A program made the translations under genes and the position numbers. Shown piece by piece: positions 8,862 to 17,867 of a DNA stretch of 64,000 nt. Location of the stretch: the NCBI GenBank assembly GCA_910585005.1, contig CAJUCN010000003.1, forward strand, positions 124,001 to 188,000. The letters are read 5' to 3'. Numbering within the stretch: the stretch's first letter is position 1; each line of letters starts with the position of its first letter. The notes beneath the pieces are model-generated. The model had not been told where the DNA came from. It did not search any database and saw nothing but the letters and a program-made list of their open reading frames with translations. Origin of the DNA: an uncultured Lachnospiraceae bacterium. GTDB lineage: Bacteria; Bacillota; Clostridia; Lachnospirales; Lachnospiraceae.

Positions 8862-10215
8862 ACCTAATATTTTGTTTTATTTTTCTGATCAGCAACGTGC
8901 AGACACTTTAGGATGTTACGGACAAAATCTGGATATCAGTCCTAATTTGGACGCTCTGGCGTCAGAGGGGGTGTTATTTGAAAATGCCTTTACCGCCCAA
9001 CCCGTATGCGGTCCTTGCAGGGCGTTGTTTCAGACGGGGCGTTACCCCACTGAGATTAATTGCTATAGAAATGCCCAGCCTCTTCCCGCCAACGTGAAAA
9101 CGGTGGCGGATTATCTGGATGAAGCAGGATATGACAATGCCTATGTGGGAAAGTGGCATCTGGCAAGTTACAGGGACAGTTATTCGGTTCCCCCCAGCAT
9201 AGATTATGAGACGGCTCCGATCCCCCCGGAAAGACGAGGCGGTTACCGTGGGTTTTGGAGGGTGGCCGATGTGTTGGAAGCCACTTCCCATGGGTATGAC
9301 GGGTATGTTTTTGATGAAGAAATGCAAAAAAGGGAATTTAAAGGGTACCGTGTAGATTGCATCACTGATTTTGCGATGGAATATTTGGATCAATACAACG
9401 GTGAAAAACCATTTTTTTTAACCATATCGCACATTGAGCCTCATCATCAAAATGACCGGGGCTGTTACGAGGGGCCGAAGGGTTCAAAAGAGCGGTTTGC
9501 TAATTGTGAGTTGCCGGAGGATCTAAAAGCGCTTGGCGGGGACAGTGCCGAAATGTATCCTGATTATTTAGGTTGTTGTAAGAGTTTAGATGACAACTTA
9601 GGGCGTATGATAGAAAAGCTTAAGGAAAAAGGTCTTTATGATAACACAGTGATTGTTTATGGGTCGGATCACGGCTGTCATTTTAAAACGAGGAATAGGG
9701 ATGAACATCTTATGGGAACGGATGACTATAAACGCTCCTGCCATGATTCCTGCCTGAGGGTGCCGCTTGTGATCTCAGGGCCTGGATTCCGGGGAGGGAA
9801 GAGGGTGAAAGATCTGGTAAGTACAGCCAGCCTCCCGAAAACGTTCCTTGCTATGGCAGGAATAGATATTGGAAATCTGATGGTGGGAGAAAATTTAAAA
9901 GACATAGCGGATGGAAAAACCCATCATAGGGAAAACAGAGTCTTCGCCCAGATCAGCGAAAGCCGTACCGGAAGATGTATCCGGACAGAAGATTATCTCT
10001 ACAGTGTATATGCTCCGGGCTTGGATGGATGGCAGGAGGGAAGCAGCGATTATTATGAGGAGGATTTCTTATACGATCTGAAAAAGGATCCATATGAATT
10101 AAAAAATCTGGTGTACGATTCAGAATATACGGAAATAAGGAAAGAACTGTCCAGGCAGTTATTGGATGAGATCGAGAAGGCGGAAGGGGTAAGGCCTGTC
10201 ATCGGCCATAGATAA
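8854..10215 (+). CDS. Sulfatase of the Cys (formylglycine) type
   Basis: This 453-residue arylsulfatase-family hydrolase would cleave sulfate esters from glycans or other substrates. The maturation motif C-x-P-x-R is present as C52-G-P-C-R56, followed by ALFQTGR, so C52 is the predicted formylglycine site. Metal and substrate residues include the N-terminal FSDQQRADTLGCYG, the GKWHLA motif near residue 106 and GSDHGCH near residue 270. No signal peptide is seen, which implies cytoplasmic action on an imported sulfated compound. The ATG lies inside the end of the LysR gene. The anSME at 5556-6707 is its likely activator. Confidence 0.93.
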   Translation: MNRPNILFYFSDQQRADTLGCYGQNLDISPNLDALASEGVLFENAFTAQPVCGPCRALFQTGRYPTEINCYRNAQPLPANVKTVADYLDEAGYDNAYVGKWHLASYRDSYSVPPSIDYETAPIPPERRGGYRGFWRVADVLEATSHGYDGYVFDEEMQKREFKGYRVDCITDFAMEYLDQYNGEKPFFLTISHIEPHHQNDRGCYEGPKGSKERFANCELPEDLKALGGDSAEMYPDYLGCCKSLDDNLGRMIEKLKEKGLYDNTVIVYGSDHGCHFKTRNRDEHLMGTDDYKRSCHDSCLRVPLVISGPGFRGGKRVKDLVSTASLPKTFLAMAGIDIGNLMVGENLKDIADGKTHHRENRVFAQISESRTGRCIRTEDYLYSVYAPGLDGWQEGSSDYYEEDFLYDLKKDPYELKNLVYDSEYTEIRKELSRQLLDEIEKAEGVRPVIGHR

Positions 10216-10251
10216 TGTTACACGTTCTGAATGGTATCTTACATTCCTTAC

Positions 10252-10294
10252 AAGGCATCTTACCGCAGGATCTATTGCGGCAGGATGCCTTTTT
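10252..10294 (+). terminator. Rho-independent terminator after the sulfatase
   Basis: AAGGCATC pairs with GATGCCTT around an inner CCGC/GCGG stem, and the hairpin ends in five T residues. It begins about 36 bases after the sulfatase stop and isolates the LysR-sulfatase unit from the ABC exporter genes. Confidence 0.75.
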
Positions 10295-10368
10295 GCGTAA
10301 TATGGGAGCAGAAAAAATCTTACCTTTGGCGGCATCATTGGGAGGGTAAGTGGGAAGGAGATCGCAAA

Positions 10369-11295
10369 ATGTCAGATACGGTTATTCAGGTAAAAGGCCT
10401 GAAAAAATATTTTGGGGATGTGAAAGCGGTGGACAATATCAGTTTTGAGGTGGAGCAGGGGGAATTGTTTGGTTTTTTGGGCATGAACGGTGCGGGAAAA
10501 TCTACCACCATCAATATGCTTTGTACAGTGCTTCCGCCTACAAAAGGGGAGATTATGGTATGTGGACTAAGGGCAGGCAGGGAAAATGAGCAGATCAGGA
10601 AACAGATCGGCGTGGTCTACCAGGATCATTGTCTGGATGGCTTGCTTACGGTGAAGGAAAATCTTTTCACAAGGGGGGCTTTGTATGAAAAGAACAGTAA
10701 AAAACTGAGAGAAAATATCTCAAAAATCTGCCAGATCCTGGAGCTGACAGAAGTGTACGGCAGAAGGGTTGGAAAGCTCTCCGGCGGGCAGAAAAGACGG
10801 TGTGAGATTGCCAGGGCCTTGGTGAATACGCCCAAGGTCATGTTTCTTGATGAGCCTACCACAGGACTGGATCCGGCAACCCGGAAAAAGGTATGGCAGT
10901 GTCTTGACAGGCTTCGCCGGGAAGAAAAGATGACGATCTTCCTTACCACCCATTATATGGAGGAAGCGGCCAAAGCATCTCACATAGCGATTATTGACGG
11001 GGGCATTTTAAGAGAGTATGGGACTCCTTTTTCCTTAAAAGAAACCTATGCAAAGGATCAATTAAAGCTAATCCCCAGACAGGAGACGGCGGATCACCTG
11101 ATTCGATATTTTGCAGAAAAAAAGGCGGGGGTTAAGAAACGGGAAGAGTTTCTGATCGTGGATCTGCCTGAAAGTATGGCAGCGCTGCCTATCTTAAATG
11201 AGATAAAAGGGTGGATCAACGGGTTTGAAGTGGTACAAGGATCTATGGACGATGTGTTTCTAAATGTAACGGGCAAAAAACTTGCACAGGCATAA
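10369..11295 (+). CDS. ABC transporter ATP-binding protein (drug/antibiotic exporter type)
   Basis: This ATPase subunit of an ABC-2 exporter has 308 residues from the ATG at 10369. That start follows GGGAAGGAG by 8 bases; an in-frame extension back to 10231 crosses the preceding terminator region and looks spurious. Walker A is GMNGAGKST near residues 38-46, the signature is LSGGQKRR, and Walker B is MFLDEPTTGLDP, followed by the switch histidine in TTHYMEEA. The C-terminal extension is typical of the CcmA/DrrA group. It is followed by its membrane partner and then LytTR and DUF3021 genes, forming one four-gene unit. Confidence 0.93.
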   Translation: MSDTVIQVKGLKKYFGDVKAVDNISFEVEQGELFGFLGMNGAGKSTTINMLCTVLPPTKGEIMVCGLRAGRENEQIRKQIGVVYQDHCLDGLLTVKENLFTRGALYEKNSKKLRENISKICQILELTEVYGRRVGKLSGGQKRRCEIARALVNTPKVMFLDEPTTGLDPATRKKVWQCLDRLRREEKMTIFLTTHYMEEAAKASHIAIIDGGILREYGTPFSLKETYAKDQLKLIPRQETADHLIRYFAEKKAGVKKREEFLIVDLPESMAALPILNEIKGWINGFEVVQGSMDDVFLNVTGKKLAQA

Positions 11296-11308
11296 AAGGA
11301 GGAAAGAA

Positions 11309-12223
11309 ATGAGGGAAACGTTTTATCTATTACGAAGGAATGTCCTTTTGTATTTCAGGGATGGTACAGCGGTATTTTTTTCGCTGTTGTCTATGCTGAT
11401 CGTGTTGGCGCTTATGGTGGTCTTTTTGGGGAACATGAACAGCGAAAATGTGGTATATGCACTGGAACAGTTTGGCGGTGTGCGGGATGCGGCAGCGGAT
11501 AAGGCCCATGCGGATTATCTGATCCAGATGTGGACGCTGGCGGGAATTCTGGTGGTAAACACAGTGACGGTAACTCTTACGGTGACAGGGAAAATGGTGG
11601 AGGATGAGGTGGGACATAAGCTGGCCAGCTTTTATGTCACGCCGGTGAAAAAAATCAAGATCGCCCTGGGCTATATTGGTTCCGCGTGGTTTGTAGGTTC
11701 TTTGATGAGCCTGTTTACACTGGCAGCCGGAGAAATTTATATGGTTCTTTGCTCCCATCCCCTGCTTCCGGCGGATTCCCTGGGGAAACTGACCGGAATG
11801 ATCCTGTTAAATGGGTTTGTGTACGCTGCCCTTTCTTATCTGGCTGCGCTGCTGATCCACAGCAACAGTGCGTGGAGCGGCTTGCAGTCAATCGTGGGAA
11901 CGCTGGTGGGGTTTGTAGGCGCCATCTATCTGCCAGTCTCCATGCTGCCGGATAGTGTGATGAAAGCGCTTAAGTGCCTGCCAGTGCTTCATGGAACGGC
12001 AATCATGCGGGAGATCTGTATCCGGGATGCACTGGATACCACCTTTTCCGGGCTGCCGGAGGCGGCAAAGGATATCTTTAGAGAGCAGATGGGTGTTACG
12101 GTGATGGTGGGAGAAGGTAAAGCCCAGCTTTGGCAGCAGCTTCTTTTTCTTCTTGGATATGGTATGATAGCAGTGGCGGTTTCTGCCACGATCATGAAAA
12201 GGCGGCGGCTCCGCGACAGGTAA
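11309..12223 (+). CDS. ABC-2 type transporter permease
   Basis: This membrane partner of the preceding ATPase has 304 residues from the ATG at 11309, which follows AAAAGGAGGAAAGAA. One N-terminal hydrophobic segment (residues about 20-42) is followed by a large extracytoplasmic loop and then about five clustered segments, the usual ABC-2 layout. It ends in a basic tail (MKRRRLRDR). The cargo may be a drug, antimicrobial peptide or lipid-linked compound. The sequence does not decide. Confidence 0.9.
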   Translation: MRETFYLLRRNVLLYFRDGTAVFFSLLSMLIVLALMVVFLGNMNSENVVYALEQFGGVRDAAADKAHADYLIQMWTLAGILVVNTVTVTLTVTGKMVEDEVGHKLASFYVTPVKKIKIALGYIGSAWFVGSLMSLFTLAAGEIYMVLCSHPLLPADSLGKLTGMILLNGFVYAALSYLAALLIHSNSAWSGLQSIVGTLVGFVGAIYLPVSMLPDSVMKALKCLPVLHGTAIMREICIRDALDTTFSGLPEAAKDIFREQMGVTVMVGEGKAQLWQQLLFLLGYGMIAVAVSATIMKRRRLRDR

Positions 12224-12250
12224 AGCACAGCCAGAAAACAGGAGACAGTC

Positions 12251-12688
12251 ATGAAAATTACGATCGTAGATTGCCCGGAAGGGGAAGAAGATGAGATCAT
12301 CATAAAATGCCGGCAGATGGATGAGCAGCTACTGAGAATGATCGGCGCTGTGAAAGCAGGGAAGGAGCGCATCCTGGCAACGAAGGAAGGGAAGATCATG
12401 CAGATTTCCCCGAAGGAAGTTTATTATTTTGAAGCGGTGGATAACCGGGTATTCTTGTACAGGGAAAAGGACGTCCTGGAAACCAGGCACAGGCTTTACG
12501 AACTGGAAGAATTGTTTCGCGGAGCAGATTTTTTCCGGGCGTCGAAATCCCTTATCATGAATCTTTCTAAAGTAAAAAGCTTTGCCCCGGCTATTGGCGG
12601 CAGATTTGAAGCGGACATGAAAAATGGAGAGAAGTTGATGATATCCAGGCAGTATGTTCCGGCCTTAAAAGAAAAACTTGGCCTGTAG
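12251..12688 (+). CDS. LytTR-domain DNA-binding regulator
   Basis: This 145-residue protein consists largely of a LytTR DNA-binding domain (about residues 45-142), with landmarks ISPKEVYYFEAVDNRVF near 55 and FRASKSLIMNLSKVKS near 96. It has no receiver domain, so it is not a classical two-component response regulator. The gene begins 27 bases after the ABC permease stop and is followed by a DUF3021 membrane protein. LytTR/DUF3021 pairs are recurrent in Firmicutes beside ABC exporters, where the membrane protein is thought to restrain or sense for the regulator. Autoregulation of this operon is likely. Confidence 0.9.
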   Translation: MKITIVDCPEGEEDEIIIKCRQMDEQLLRMIGAVKAGKERILATKEGKIMQISPKEVYYFEAVDNRVFLYREKDVLETRHRLYELEELFRGADFFRASKSLIMNLSKVKSFAPAIGGRFEADMKNGEKLMISRQYVPALKEKLGL

Positions 12689-12698
12689 GAGGTGTGGA

Positions 12699-13142
12699 AT
12701 GAAAGAGATGTTAGCTCTTAAATTAAAAAGCCTTTTGCACACTTATGTGTGCGTTATGTCTGGCGTGATACTTGCCACGGCTGTGTTCATTACTGTGTTT
12801 ATGCCCGGGATGGAACTGGGAGTGGAGCTTTTGTGGCAGATGATGCTGGTTTCTTTTTTGTGCAGCATTGGGACATTGATGTACCCGGAAAAAGCCGTAA
12901 GCAGGAAATGGATGGTGGCGCTGGTGGGACTGCATTATGTGGAGGTAAATGTGGTTGTTCTGGGATTTGGGTTTTATTTTGAGTGGTTTTCCATCCAATA
13001 CCTGCCTCATGTGCTGGGGATGCTGGTCTTGATCAATGTGATTTTCCTCATCGTTTCGACAATAGAATGGAGGCGGGGCAAGAAAATTGCCCGGCAGATG
13101 AATCAGCGCCTTGCAGAGTATCAAAAGAGCGTGTTACAATGA
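12699..13142 (+). CDS. DUF3021 family membrane protein
   Basis: This is a 147-residue protein with four predicted transmembrane segments and a basic, amphipathic C-terminus (RRGKKIARQMNQRLAEYQKS). The start at 12699 is preferred because AGGAGGTGTGG precedes it and an upstream in-frame start would overlap the LytTR gene. It matches the DUF3021 family, which is repeatedly found directly after LytTR regulators. It probably acts as the membrane partner or anti-activator of the LytTR protein. The signal is unknown. Confidence 0.83.
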   Translation: MKEMLALKLKSLLHTYVCVMSGVILATAVFITVFMPGMELGVELLWQMMLVSFLCSIGTLMYPEKAVSRKWMVALVGLHYVEVNVVVLGFGFYFEWFSIQYLPHVLGMLVLINVIFLIVSTIEWRRGKKIARQMNQRLAEYQKSVLQ

Positions 13143-13143
13143 T

Positions 13144-13187
13144 GAATGAAAGCTCCGGTAAGCGGCTGTGCAATCCGGCTTTCATTC
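13144..13187. repeat. Perfect 10-bp inverted repeat between DUF3021 and dnaE
   Basis: GAATGAAAGC and GCTTTCATTC flank a 24-nt G/C-rich interior and directly follow the DUF3021 stop codon. No T-run follows, so it is a weak terminator at best. It may mark the boundary between the exporter operon and dnaE or act as an mRNA-end stabiliser. Confidence 0.55.
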
Positions 13188-13262
13188 AAGAAGCCTGCAA
13201 AAGAGCCATGCCTGCATGGGCGTTCGGGTACGGGACAGGGCAGTTTCAAGGAGAGCACGCAA

Positions 13263-16200
13263 ATGGCATTTACACATCTTCACGTTCACACAGAATACAG
13301 TCTGTTAGACGGTTCCAACAAAATTAAAGAATATGTAAAGCGGGTAAAAGACCTTGGCATGGACAGCGCCGCTATCACGGATCATGGTGTGATGTATGGC
13401 GTGATCGACTTTTATAAAGCCTGCAAGGAAGAAGGAATCAACCCGGTTCTTGGCTGCGAAGTCTATGTGGCTCCGAATTCCCGCTTTGATAAAGAATTGA
13501 CAGGTGGTGAGGACAGATATTACCACCTTGTTTTGCTTGCGGAAAATAATACCGGCTATGACAACCTGATGAAGATTGTCAGTCGTGGTTTTACAGAAGG
13601 CTATTATTACAAGCCCCGTGTGGATATGGAGCTTCTTAGAGAGTGTCATGAGGGGCTTATTGCGCTTTCCGCCTGCCTGGCAGGGGAAGTGCCCAGATAT
13701 ATTCAAAAGGGGTTGGTTGATGAAGCGAAGAAAGCAGCCCTTAGGTATCTGGACTGTTTTGGCGAAGGAAATTACTTTTTGGAACTGCAAGACCACGGGC
13801 TGCCGGAACAGAGGATGGTGAACACCAGCCTGCTGCAGATCAGCAGGGAGCTGAATATTCCCCTTGTGGCTACCAACGATGTGCATTACACCTATGCCGA
13901 TGATGTAAAACCTCACGATATCCTGCTTTGTATCCAGACTGGCAAGAAGCTTGCGGACGAGGACAGGATGCGTTATGAAGGGGGCCAGTATTTCGTCAAG
14001 AGTGAGGAAGAGATGAAAGGGTTGTTTCCCTATGCCTGGGAAGCGGTAGAAAATACCCAGCGGATTGCTGACCGGTGCCATGTGGAGATCGAGTTCGGCG
14101 TGACCAAACTGCCTAAATTTGAAGTGCCGCAGGGGTATGATTCCTGGAGCTATTTGAATAAACTGTGTTTTGACGGATTGAAAGAACGCTACGGGGAAGA
14201 CTTGGAAGCGCCTGCAGGGAGCGCCGGACAAAGCCTGAAGGAACGTCTGGACTATGAACTTTCGGTCATCCAGGCTATGGGATATGTGGATTATTTTCTG
14301 ATCGTGTGGGATTTTATCAATTATGCCAAGGGAAATGGGATCATGGTCGGGCCAGGCCGTGGTTCAGCGGCCGGGAGTATTGTTTCTTATGCGCTGAAGA
14401 TTACCAATATTGATCCCATCAAATACAATCTTCTGTTTGAGCGTTTTTTGAACCCGGAGCGTGTTTCCATGCCGGATATCGATATAGACTTCTGCTTTGA
14501 AAGAAGGCAGGAGGTGATTGATTATGTGAGCCGGAAGTATGGGCCGGAAAAGGTAGTACAGATTGTAACTTTCGGTACCCTTGCTGCCAAGGGTGTGATC
14601 CGGGACGTAGGCAGGGTGATGGATTTGCCGTATGCTTATGTGGATAATCTTGCCAAAATGATTCCCAATGAATTGAATATTACCATAGACCGGGCGTTGC
14701 AGATCAATCCGGAGCTTCGTAAGCTTTATGAGACGGACGAACAAGTCCATACGCTGATCGACATGAGCAAACGTCTTGAGGGCCTTCCCCGGCATACCTC
14801 CATGCATGCGGCGGGAGTGGTGATCTGCTCAAGGCCTGCGGAGGAACTGGTTCCCCTTTCCAGAGGGGCGGACGGTTCCGTGACCACTCAGTTTACCATG
14901 ACCACCATTGAGGAGCTGGGACTTTTAAAAATGGACTTTCTGGGGCTTCGGACTTTGACGGTGCTTCGGGATGCAGTGGCGCTTATAGAGAAGGATAAAG
15001 GGATCCATATTGATATTGACCAGATCGATTTTGATGATAAAAAGGTACTTGCCTCCATCGGGACCGGCCGGACAGATGGGATATTCCAGTTGGAAAGCGG
15101 CGGGATGAAAAACTTTATGAAGGAGTTAAAGCCGGAAAACCTGGAGGATATCATAGCCGGCATTTCCCTGTACCGTCCGGGGCCGATGGATTTTATTCCC
15201 AAATATGTTAAGGGAAAAGGAAGCGGCACAATCACTTATTCTTGTCCGCAGTTAGAGCCGATTCTTGCGCCCACCTACGGCTGCATCGTTTACCAGGAGC
15301 AGGTAATGCAGATCGTCCGTGATCTTGGGGGATATACTTTGGGAAGAAGCGATCTGGTGCGCCGGGCTATGAGCAAGAAAAAGCAGTCCGTAATGGAAAA
15401 GGAACGGGCGAACTTCATATACGGCAATGAGCAGGAGGGGGTGCCGGGATGCGTGGCCAACGGGATTTCCCAGCAGGTGGCGACCCAGATTTATGACGAT
15501 ATGATGGACTTTGCCAAATATGCTTTTAATAAGTCCCATGCGGCCTGCTATGCAGTAGTTTCCTACCAGACCGCATATCTAAAGTATTATTATCCGGTGG
15601 AATTTATGGCGGCCCTGATGACTTCGGTGATTGATAATGCGGGAAAGGTGGCGGAATATATCATGGTCTGCCGGAACATGGGGATTGCCATCCTGCCTCC
15701 TGATATCAATCAGGGGGAACGGGGATTTTCCGTAGACGGGAAATCCATCCGCTATGCCCTGACTGCGATTAAGAGCGTAGGCCGTCCGGTGATCGATGCG
15801 GTGGTGGAAGAAAGAAAAGCCAGGGGGCTTTATACGAACTTGAAGGATTTCATCACAAGAATGTCGGATAAGGAAGTCAATAAGAAGGCCATTGAGAACT
15901 TTATCAAAGCGGGGGCTTTTGACTCCCTGCCTGGTACCAGGAAGCAGTTTATGAGCGCTTATGTACAGATCATGGATCACATTGTCCATGACAGAAAGAA
16001 TAATATGGCGGGGCAGATCAGTTTGTTTGATATTGTAGATGAAAGCCAAAAGGAAGAGTTTGAGGTGAAACTTCCCGATGTGGGCGAATACTCCAAAGAA
16101 ATGCTGCTTGCCTTTGAAAAGGAAGTGCTGGGGATCTACATCAGTGGCCATCCCCTTGAAGAGCAGGAGGAACTATGGAAGAAAGGGATCACGAATACTA

Positions 16201-16751
16201 CGGCGGATTTTATGCTGGATGAAGAGACTGGTACTGCCAGGGTCCGGGATATTGCCACAGTGACGATTGGAGGCATGATCGCAGATAAAAAGATCAAATA
16301 TACCAAGAATGACAAGATCATGGCTTTTCTTCAATTAGAAGATCTGGTAGGAAGCGTGGAGGTTATTGTATTTCCCAGGGATTACGAAAAATACAGTGAG
16401 AAGCTGATAGAGGAAAATAAAGTTTTTATCCGGGGCAGGGTTTCGCTGGAAGAGGAGAAGGACGGGAAACTGATCTGTGAGAGGATTACGGCATTTGACG
16501 AGATTCCCAGGAAATTATGGGTGAAATTTCCAACGAAGGAAAGCTATGACCAGGCGGAAAAAGAACTATTTACCCTTATGGCGGATTCGGATGGAAAGGA
16601 CAGCGTGATAATATACATAGAAGAAGAAAAGGTGATGAAAAAGCTGCCGCCTAACAGGAACGTCAATGCAGAGGAGGCGCTGTGTGTAAAATTAGGGGAA
16701 AGATTCGGTAAAGAAAATATAAAAGTAGTCTGGAACGTGAAAAAGGATTGA
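13263..16751 (+). CDS. dnaE: DNA polymerase III alpha subunit DnaE
   Basis: This replicative-type C-family polymerase has 1162 residues from the ATG at 13263, which follows AAGGAGAGCACGCAA. An in-frame extension to 13146 would run through an inverted repeat and is rejected. The N-terminal PHP domain begins MAFTHLHVHTEYSLLDG. Catalytic aspartates lie in PDIDIDF (D405, D407 and D409). The PGRGSAAGSIVSY segment precedes them. A helix-hairpin-helix and an OB-fold region (TIGGMIADKKIKYTKNDK) close the protein. In low-GC Gram-positives, DnaE works with PolC in primer extension. The gene stands before pfkA, an arrangement frequent in clostridia. Confidence 0.96.
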   Translation: MAFTHLHVHTEYSLLDGSNKIKEYVKRVKDLGMDSAAITDHGVMYGVIDFYKACKEEGINPVLGCEVYVAPNSRFDKELTGGEDRYYHLVLLAENNTGYDNLMKIVSRGFTEGYYYKPRVDMELLRECHEGLIALSACLAGEVPRYIQKGLVDEAKKAALRYLDCFGEGNYFLELQDHGLPEQRMVNTSLLQISRELNIPLVATNDVHYTYADDVKPHDILLCIQTGKKLADEDRMRYEGGQYFVKSEEEMKGLFPYAWEAVENTQRIADRCHVEIEFGVTKLPKFEVPQGYDSWSYLNKLCFDGLKERYGEDLEAPAGSAGQSLKERLDYELSVIQAMGYVDYFLIVWDFINYAKGNGIMVGPGRGSAAGSIVSYALKITNIDPIKYNLLFERFLNPERVSMPDIDIDFCFERRQEVIDYVSRKYGPEKVVQIVTFGTLAAKGVIRDVGRVMDLPYAYVDNLAKMIPNELNITIDRALQINPELRKLYETDEQVHTLIDMSKRLEGLPRHTSMHAAGVVICSRPAEELVPLSRGADGSVTTQFTMTTIEELGLLKMDFLGLRTLTVLRDAVALIEKDKGIHIDIDQIDFDDKKVLASIGTGRTDGIFQLESGGMKNFMKELKPENLEDIIAGISLYRPGPMDFIPKYVKGKGSGTITYSCPQLEPILAPTYGCIVYQEQVMQIVRDLGGYTLGRSDLVRRAMSKKKQSVMEKERANFIYGNEQEGVPGCVANGISQQVATQIYDDMMDFAKYAFNKSHAACYAVVSYQTAYLKYYYPVEFMAALMTSVIDNAGKVAEYIMVCRNMGIAILPPDINQGERGFSVDGKSIRYALTAIKSVGRPVIDAVVEERKARGLYTNLKDFITRMSDKEVNKKAIENFIKAGAFDSLPGTRKQFMSAYVQIMDHIVHDRKNNMAGQISLFDIVDESQKEEFEVKLPDVGEYSKEMLLAFEKEVLGIYISGHPLEEQEELWKKGITNTTADFMLDEETGTARVRDIATVTIGGMIADKKIKYTKNDKIMAFLQLEDLVGSVEVIVFPRDYEKYSEKLIEENKVFIRGRVSLEEEKDGKLICERITAFDEIPRKLWVKFPTKESYDQAEKELFTLMADSDGKDSVIIYIEEEKVMKKLPPNRNVNAEEALCVKLGERFGKENIKVVWNVKKD

Positions 16752-16804
16752 AAACATAGCGGAAAAAGTATAAAATAAACAGCAAAGAAAGGACGTGACA
16801 AGAT

Positions 16805-17779
16805 ATGGCAAAAGAAATTAAGACCATAGGCGTACTGACCAGCGGAGGGGATGCTCCCGGCATGAATGCGGCAATCCGTGCGGTGGTGCGTAAAGCAATC
16901 GGAAACGGCGTGAAGGTCAAAGGAATCAAAAAGGGTTATCAGGGGCTTCTCAACGAAGAAATTGTGGATATGGAAAAGAAGGATGTTTCTGATACCATCC
17001 AAAAGGGCGGCACCATACTTGGAACGGCCCGCTGCCCGGAATTTAAGTTTGAAGAGGTTCAGCAGAAAGCGGCTGAGATTTGCAGGGCCCATGAAATCGA
17101 CGGGCTTGTAGTGATCGGCGGCGACGGTTCCTACCGCGGGGCCCAGGCGCTTGCAAGGCAGGGAATCAATACGGTCGGGATTCCGGGAACCATCGATCTG
17201 GATATTGCATGTACGGATTATACCATTGGCTTTGACACGGCCATCAACACAGCTATGCAGGCAATTGATAAGGTGAGAGATACCTCTTCTTCCCATGAGC
17301 GGTGCAGCATCATCGAGGTTATGGGGCGGAATGCAGGTTATATTGCTTTATGGTGCGGCGTGGCAAATGGTGCGGAAGACATTTTGCTTCCTGAGAAATA
17401 CGATTTCAATGAGCAGAGCATTATTAACAATATCATTAAAAACAGGAAATTTGGCAAGACCCACCATATCATTGTCAATGCAGAAGGAATTGGACATTCT
17501 ACTTCCATGGCGAGAAGGATTGAGGCTGCCACCGGCATTGAGACCAGGGCTACCATCCTGGGCTACATGCAGCGGGGCGGTTCGCCTACCTGTAAGGACC
17601 GGTTTTATGCTTCCATTATGGGCGCTTATGCGACGGATATTTTGTGTGCCGGCAAGAGTAACCGGGTAGTTGGCTACAGAAATGCGGAATTTGTGGATTT
17701 TGACATTGAAGAGGCTTTGCAGATGAAGAAAGAAATTCCTGAGTATCAGTTCCAGGTCAGCAAGTTATTATCACAATAA
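16805..17779 (+). CDS. pfkA: ATP-dependent 6-phosphofructokinase
   Basis: This glycolytic enzyme phosphorylates fructose 6-phosphate to the 1,6-bisphosphate. It has 324 residues, close to the bacterial PfkA norm. Visible motifs are TSGGDAPGMNAAIR at the N-terminus, GGDGSYRGAQ for ATP binding (Gly rather than Asp after GGD, indicating ATP rather than PPi use), and the catalytic loop GTIDLDIACTDYTIGFDTA, where Leu replaces the usual Asn of TIDND. MGRNAGYIAL follows. The ribosome binding site is AAAGGACGTG. The start is 53 bases after dnaE, and a terminator-like hairpin lies downstream. Confidence 0.95.
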   Translation: MAKEIKTIGVLTSGGDAPGMNAAIRAVVRKAIGNGVKVKGIKKGYQGLLNEEIVDMEKKDVSDTIQKGGTILGTARCPEFKFEEVQQKAAEICRAHEIDGLVVIGGDGSYRGAQALARQGINTVGIPGTIDLDIACTDYTIGFDTAINTAMQAIDKVRDTSSSHERCSIIEVMGRNAGYIALWCGVANGAEDILLPEKYDFNEQSIINNIIKNRKFGKTHHIIVNAEGIGHSTSMARRIEAATGIETRATILGYMQRGGSPTCKDRFYASIMGAYATDILCAGKSNRVVGYRNAEFVDFDIEEALQMKKEIPEYQFQVSKLLSQ

Positions 17780-17790
17780 GTAAGCGTGTA

Positions 17791-17832
17791 AAAGCGGGTG
17801 CGTGAGTCCGGAGGGCAAGGCAGCCGCTTTTT
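17791..17832 (+). terminator. Terminator-like hairpin after pfkA
   Basis: AAAGCGG pairs with CCGCTTT across a 26-nt, partly structured loop, and two further T residues follow. It is 12 bases after the pfkA stop. The following methyltransferase gene begins 36 bases later, so read-through is possible. Confidence 0.55.
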
Positions 17833-17867
17833 CCGCTCTTTCAAGAAGCGTGTTCGGGAGAGGAAAA

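Noticed and set aside
10231..10368. N-terminal extension of the ABC ATPase
   Set aside because: The extension starts upstream of and reads through the terminator hairpin, and a well-placed ribosome binding site supports the ATG at 10369.
13305..14231. Minus-strand open frame of 308 residues
   Set aside because: It lies wholly inside dnaE on the other strand and has no supporting motif.
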